From: Unio delphinus
Lineage: Eukaryota > Mollusca > Bivalvia > Unionida > Unionidae
Direction of reading: 5' to 3'
Length of the DNA stretch: 64,000 nucleotides
Assembly (NCBI GenBank): GCA_029339505.1
Contig: JAQISU010000003.1
Span: 18,173,001-18,237,000, forward strand
The notes below the pieces were generated by a model, which made no database searches, had not been told where the DNA came from, and saw only the letters and a program-made list of their open reading frames with translations. This document shows positions 59,217 to 64,000 of this stretch, one piece after another (positions within the stretch are counted from its first letter, which is position 1; each line of letters opens with the position of its first letter). The position numbers were made by a program, and so were the translations under genes.

Positions 59217-60275
59217 TACTGTTGTATGGGCATAAAAGCATAGAATTTGCCTTCTCCTATGCCTTTAGGGTTTGGTCTGAGACATCAAGAGGACCGTGTT
59301 ATTGAAGCCTATTTGGTTTTTGATGCAAATAATGTGAAAATAAAATTGCTATGCAAATGATACAACATTTTAATATGAGGTTGATCTGTTATGACCACAC
59401 AAATGACCAACATTTTTAAAAGATGGGAAGCAATTACATCATGTCTTTTATTCCCCTAGTTTCCTACATAGTTGTAACTGTTTCAACAATATTTATATCA
59501 TTTTTTTTGGTATATGTGTCAATCCTAAGTTTTTGCATTTAACTCATTTTCCCTGATGCTTTGCATGAGCAGTAATGAAACTTGATGAATATATCCATTG
59601 TTAAGAGTACTAATCAAATTGAGTTTGGCTCATCAAGTAGGATGACCTATTTCTTGTCAGATAAGTGAGCAATCTGGAATCAGGCCCTCTGCAAAGAAAC
59701 TGTTGGAGAAATAAGTTCTGTATTGATATCAGCAACCATCCCTTTTTGTTTTCAGACGTCTAAACCCACATCCAGAAATATGAACTCTTCATTACATCCA
59801 CACTTGGACAATTAAATGCAAGATTTGTATACATAGTTTATACATAGTTTTGTAGATTAAATCTCTGTTTTTCTAACCCATGATTTCAGTTAATGAAGCC
59901 AGCTCCTTTATTTTAGTATTCTTTTCATGCCTTTGAAATATTGGATAAGTTGAATTAGACATTTTGGGGATAACAATTCTAAAAGTTTATTTTCCACCTC
60001 ATGTGTCATACCATTGATATTATATATATATTGTAAATAATGAAAACTATTAACCTTTGGGCATGGGTAGGGATGGTCAAGATGTTATCTGGTACATGTA
60101 TCTTCAATAATTGGATACTTTGTCAAGAATAAAAACTATAGTAATTGTTTGTATTGGCATTTATCTGTTTACATCATGCTTTAAACTTAAATATAATAGA
60201 CCCAAAGGTCAATAGTCAGAGTAATTGAATTTCAATCCTAAATACCTTTAGAGACAATTTATATTTATTTTACAG
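59217..60275. other. Intron 10, last part: no gene
   Basis: Nothing was recognised before exon 11. Confidence 0.4.
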
Positions 60276-60368
60276 CATAGTGATCTGACAATTGTAGAGC
60301 TTGATAAAAACTTGGCACTGATTGTGAAGGCCTATGAAGAAAACAAAGTTTCAAAATCCCTTTACAAG
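60276..60368 (+). CDS. Host coiled-coil gene, exon 11
   Basis: Acceptor ATTTATTTTACAG, donor AAG/GTAAGT, phase 0 at both ends. The 31 codons read HSDLTIVELDKNLALIVKAY and EENKVSKSLYK. It is followed within 70 bases by the left end of a DIRS relic. Confidence 0.75.
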
Positions 60369-61424
60369 GTAAGTTTAAGCTATATTGTTTCATCTTTAAA
60401 TATGTAACCCTGTCATATTACCTTGGGAAAACTACTACTACATTGCAAATCGACACCTCCCAGATACCACTTTTAGATGAAGGGAGCTATAAGTAGTCTG
60501 CAGACCTATGTGGCAGTTGGGAAGAGTGATCTTCCCTTTTTAATTAAACAACTTGGTGTCAAAGCACCAGTTAATGCACCAGTTATTACTTCTGCTTGTG
60601 AAGAATGCTGTCAGCATGAGAGACCTCACAAAAGCTGGAATTCACATGGAAGATATACCATTACAAGTTGGAGCTTGTTTACTTCTAAGTACACTCTATC
60701 TGTATATCCAACTTTTTCTCTTCCTATCCTAACAAAATTCTGCCTTTATAGTTTGTTAACACTTTGTTGTCCCACATTTAGGTACTTGCACAGGAAGCCT
60801 GAGCAACATCACATTAAGTTCAGGCTGTAATTATTTTATGCATGTGCAAGTCTCTTGCGCTTATAAAAGCTCCTAACATTTTGTGTAATGCCACTACAAA
60901 TTTGTATATATTGGTGTGTTTCTATTCCAAGGTATTTGTAGCATTTGGACACCAACTTAACTGTTTTTGATTGTACAAGCATTCTATTTCCCTCATTTTG
61001 TATATTGTTGCACCTACTTTATACATTCTATAACTACTTTGTATGTATTTATAACTATTTTGTACATATTTCTAATAGCGCATTAGTTCCTATTCTGTAA
61101 AGGTTTTTGTATGTAATTTCTATATTGTTTCTGTTCAGGTTGGTCAAGTGCAGGTAAAATTTCTATACATAGTAGCTTTTACTCATATATGTTTCGATAA
61201 GCGACACTCAAGTGATGTTTAACTGCATAAGCATTCCATCATATTTAAAGAGCACTTAGTCACTTGATTGGTTATCCTAACTTCAAAAGATAGGTTCAAA
61301 CTTCAATATTTGTGTGCAGGTTTTAATGCTCTAAAGAAACTTAATATATATTTAAAATTCTGTCATTTCTGGTACATACATATGTCCAGACCAGATGAGA
61401 TCACATTATCTTATACATATGAGA

Positions 61425-61735
61425 CTGCTTCATTGGCCTAGTGGTTGGAGCATCTTTGTTTGAAGTTGAGGGTTTGAATCCCAACTGAGTCATACCAAAA
61501 ACTTACAAAAATGGTACTAACAGCTGCCTCACTAGACACTCAGCATTAAGGTTAGTGTAAGGGCTGGTCAGTGCAGAGTTAGGATAAATGTGACTGGATG
61601 GGACATCATGCTACATGTCTGCGGCATAATGACCCAGTGCTAGACATCACTGTAAACTGTCACACTGCAGATATTATAACTATATGACTCGATTTTTTTT
61701 AAAAGCTATGTTAAAAATCCTAGTTACACACACAC
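61425..61735 (+). mobile_element. tRNA-derived SINE, family B, copy 3 (uninterrupted)
   Basis: TTGGCCTAGTGGTTGGAGCA (A box) and GGTTTGAATCCC (B box) are followed by TGAGTCATACCAAAAACTTA, CTAACAGCTGCCTCACTAGA, TGACTGGATGGGACATCATG and CACTGCAGA, with a CA-rich tail. It is the reference for the two interrupted copies at 14151 and 28317, and lies inside the DIRS relic. Confidence 0.85.
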
Positions 61736-62218
61736 TTATGAGTTTCCTTTACCATGGCATCCTTAGCCATCCATTGGCCATATACTAGGGATCATGAAGG
61801 ACCACTCTATAAGATGCTAGCGACTGCTGACAGAATTAATGAAATACATGCACTATCAGCAGCCCCAATTTATGTGCAGTTCTGACAAGTTAGGTTAGTC
61901 TAACTCATGATGGCATTCCCTTTCATCACCAAGAACTTCCTACCATGGGTTACCAGACTCTGTCATGAAACTTCTGTTTAATCTGAACACATCAGCTAGA
62001 AGCAACTTAAAAGACCTGGGTTGGGCTTTCATGTGGTACCTTAATAGAAAATAACCTTTATATCAAGGGAGATCACTTTGCTTTCTATTTCTCATATAAG
62101 GATGTGAAGATATGTCAAAACAGACAAAATCTCCTCCTGGACAAAGTGGTTTATTCACTCGGCATTTAGAAACATAACCTCTGCTAAAACAAATTTTTTG
62201 CGCATTTAGGCTCAAAGG

Positions 62219-62620
62219 TTGGTGGAGTTGCCACCAGCCTTACATATTGACCAGAGACATTTGCTAACCAACTTCATTCAGGCTGTCAGGTGGAGACCAG
62301 AGCCCACATTTTCTCACTTTTATCTCAGAGATCTGTCATCCCAAAGGGCCCAATTCAATCTAGTTGGATCTATATCCACAGCTCAACAGATCACTCTTCC
62401 AGGTCATTCAACAGTTTCTTATGATGTAGCTTCACAACTTAAACTAGATTTGCAGGGGAATATTTTTTCATATTTTAAGCTGTGTCACCAACAGATGGAG
62501 TACTCTCCAGTTCGATTACCTAGAGCTGTCTTCTATACCTTATGGGACTGGAGATGGTATCTCCAGAGTAAGTCAGTGTACCTCCCTCAATCTCTTACCT
62601 GGTCTCCTAAGGTTTTTTGA
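62219..62620 (+). pseudogene. DIRS-like tyrosine recombinase C-terminal relic
   Basis: The frame contains RWRPEPTFSHFYLRDLSSQ, matching the W-x-x-x-x-T-F-x-x-F-Y-x-R-D end of DIRS recombinases, here with the catalytic Tyr kept. The rest of the frame (to LTWSPKVF) is not recognisable and may be spacer. Upstream catalytic Arg and His blocks were not found. Confidence 0.55.
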
Positions 62621-62905
62621 TTGGGTAACACATTTGTAAAAGAAATCAATACTTACTAGTAAAATGTGTTTCTTTAAGATTACTTACCCAATCATCCTTC
62701 TCACAGTTACATCCAAAGAGAGCATGCTTTCTGCTATAATAGTAACTGATGTATTCTTGAGCTTTGCTGCCACGTCTTACACCTAAAGGGAGATCATTCT
62801 GCCCAGCTGTCACATAGGTAGAAAGACAACTTTTAGCTCCCTTTAGCTAAAAGTAGTATCTGGAATGGCTGGATTTGAAAGGTAGTAAGTAGTTCTCCCA
62901 AGGTT

Positions 62906-63176
62906 ATGATTGGGTAAATATTTTTGAAGAAAAAATATTTTACTAGGAAATAATCATAAATCATATTTTCTGTGAGATTTATTTAGTGATATTCAAAGTT
63001 AACACTAAAATATCAAAATTGTTACTATCCAATTTTCATATAGCATGATTACTAGCCAATATAAAGGAAGCTATAATTTGCTTTTTTAGACAGCCGACTA
63101 ACAAATATCTTTATTTTTTGTTTCTCATATTCATAATGATAATATTTGTTAGTGTGTTCTTAAACTCATTTTACAG
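62906..63176. other. Intron 11, last part
   Basis: AT-rich sequence leading to the terminal exon acceptor; no element was recognised. Confidence 0.4.
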
Positions 63177-63203
63177 GAAAGTTTGGTCAGAAAAGTTGTG
63201 TGA
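63177..63203 (+). CDS. Host coiled-coil gene, terminal coding exon
   Basis: Acceptor CTCATTTTACAG followed by eight codons (ESLVRKVV) and TGA at 63201-63203, in the phase left by exon 11. The following 3' UTR would run to just past AATAAA at 63508. The coding part is very short, so this call rests on the acceptor, phase and poly(A) signal. Confidence 0.55.
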   Translation, partial: ESLVRKVV

Positions 63204-63507
63204 AAGGAAAAGAAATTTCTTTCACTATAGTTCCAAATCTGGATTTTTCCTTGTTTTTAAAGTTATGATTTTATTTCATTATTTAGTAGCCTGACTTATT
63301 TCAATATTTAGTAGCCAGAATTATTTCAATATTTATTAGCCTGACTTTGGACAGTTATCTTATTTATGAGAAGAGCTGTTTGAGAGTTTAAATTTCTGAA
63401 GCAGTGAATATTTTTTGTATTAATCATTGAAAGGAAATTGTAATGGAAAATGAATATTGTACTGCTGCCAAAATATTTGTTTTGAAATTATATGAATACA
63501 AAGTGCA

Positions 63508-63513
63508 AATAAA
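63508..63513 (+). terminator. Polyadenylation signal AATAAA
   Basis: AATAAA in GTGCAAATAAAATTATT, about 305 bases after the host stop codon; a reasonable 3' UTR length. Confidence 0.5.
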
Positions 63514-64000
63514 ATTATTACTTAAGTGTAGAATTAGAAAAAAAGTTATTTCTCTAACTTCATCTTTTTATTCCTGAATATCTTTAATTCTAAGTATATT
63601 TCATGATTTTGTATTGTCTCTCAGACTTAAATGTATTAGTCCAGCTATTTTTTACTTTTAGATTCTCCCAGTATTTAGAATGCTTCATATACAACTGTTA
63701 ATTGTTAATAATATATGGTTGTGTCCTTTCTATATGACAAAGCAGTGAAGCACATAAATTCATATTTTTAAAATTTTCTTTAAAGTAAATGAACTCGAAT
63801 GAAATAAAGTATTTAAGCATTTTTTATTTTTGTTTTCCCATTTCCAGTGAACAAAATTTTATATGATTTACATGATCTCCAGTACATGAGTTTCACATGT
63901 TCTCATTGTCACAGCTTATTTCCTTCTAATAACCGTATTTTGGATGTAGTCAGTTCAGTCTTCATACCAGTAATAGCAATGTAGATATTGAAGTAACATG
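63514..64000. other. Downstream of the host gene: no gene
   Basis: AT-rich with no recognised feature up to the window end. Confidence 0.4.

Larger units (their letters stand above)
60430..62905 (+). mobile_element. Second DIRS-like element, old relic with inverted ends
   Basis: 60430-60545 (CCTTGGGAAAACTACT, CAGATACCACTTTTAG, AAGGGAGCTA, GACCTATGTGGCAG) is the inverse of 62785-62905 (AGTAGTTCTCCCAAGG, CTAAAAGTAGTATCTG, TAGCTCCCTT, CTGTCACATAGGT). A tyrosine-recombinase end is readable at 62219-62350. The part between is shortened and contains a SINE (61425-61735). It differs from the element in intron 2, so it is another family. Confidence 0.65.
8369..63513 (+). other. Host gene span: coiled-coil protein gene, 12 exons found, 5' end missing
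   Basis: Twelve exons at 8369, 13040, 19936, 25196, 35116, 42940, 44318, 44917, 52361, 54082, 60276 and 63177 join with GT/AG introns and consistent phases into one open frame of 428 residues. A stop (63201-63203) and an AATAAA (63508-63513) follow. The first four exons are rich in K, E, Q and L in heptad-like order; exon 2 ends in a P/S-rich linker. The C-terminal half is more globular. I do not recognise the family. More than 97 percent of the span is intron, filled with transposons and tandem arrays. The exon chain was built by hand; transcripts are not available here. Confidence 0.75.

Overview
The window looks like nuclear DNA of a marine invertebrate, most likely a mollusc or other lophotrochozoan. 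That assignment is an inference from several signs: AT-rich sequence, long introns, DIRS, CR1/L2-like and pogo/Tigger elements, and tRNA-derived SINEs with an (AAC)n tail. There are no bacterial-style operons and no free-standing tRNA or rRNA genes.

Bases 1-3849 hold a decayed, truncated Polinton/Maverick-type (adintovirus-like) virus-related element. It carries the end of a family B DNA polymerase, an SF1 helicase with a C-terminal HNH nuclease domain, a retroviral-type DDE integrase, a phospholipase A2-domain protein, a 51-residue zinc-ribbon protein and an A32-like packaging ATPase. The last two small minus-strand genes were read directly from the sequence. The right side stops at an 18-base G run, and no capsid or protease gene follows.

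Bases 8369-63513 carry one host gene on the + strand. Twelve exons (1,287 coding bases, 428 residues plus stop) can be chained by GT/AG sites with matching phases. They are separated by eleven introns, several near 10 kb, and end in a terminal exon with a stop and an AATAAA signal. The product is a coiled-coil protein that I do not recognise; its 5' exons were not found in the window.

The introns are packed with mobile and tandem DNA. Intron 2 holds a DIRS-like retrotransposon (14261-18490) inserted inside a tRNA-derived SINE. Its internal complementary region still shows the circle junction, and a 6-base ATAATG core explains the insertion site. Intron 11 holds a second, older DIRS relic (60430-62905) with inverted ends. 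Other elements are two Tigger-like copies, a pogo-like element with its DNA-binding ORF, another TA-flanked TIR element, a piggyBac-like MITE nested in a SINE, CR1/L2-like LINE relics and a Ty3/Gypsy RT relic. Tandem arrays are prominent: 39 bp (4660-5083), about 55 bp with a higher-order duplication (10424-12737), 127 bp x 8 (43024-44040), about 64 bp (44430-44840) and 34 bp x about 100 (45261-48850).
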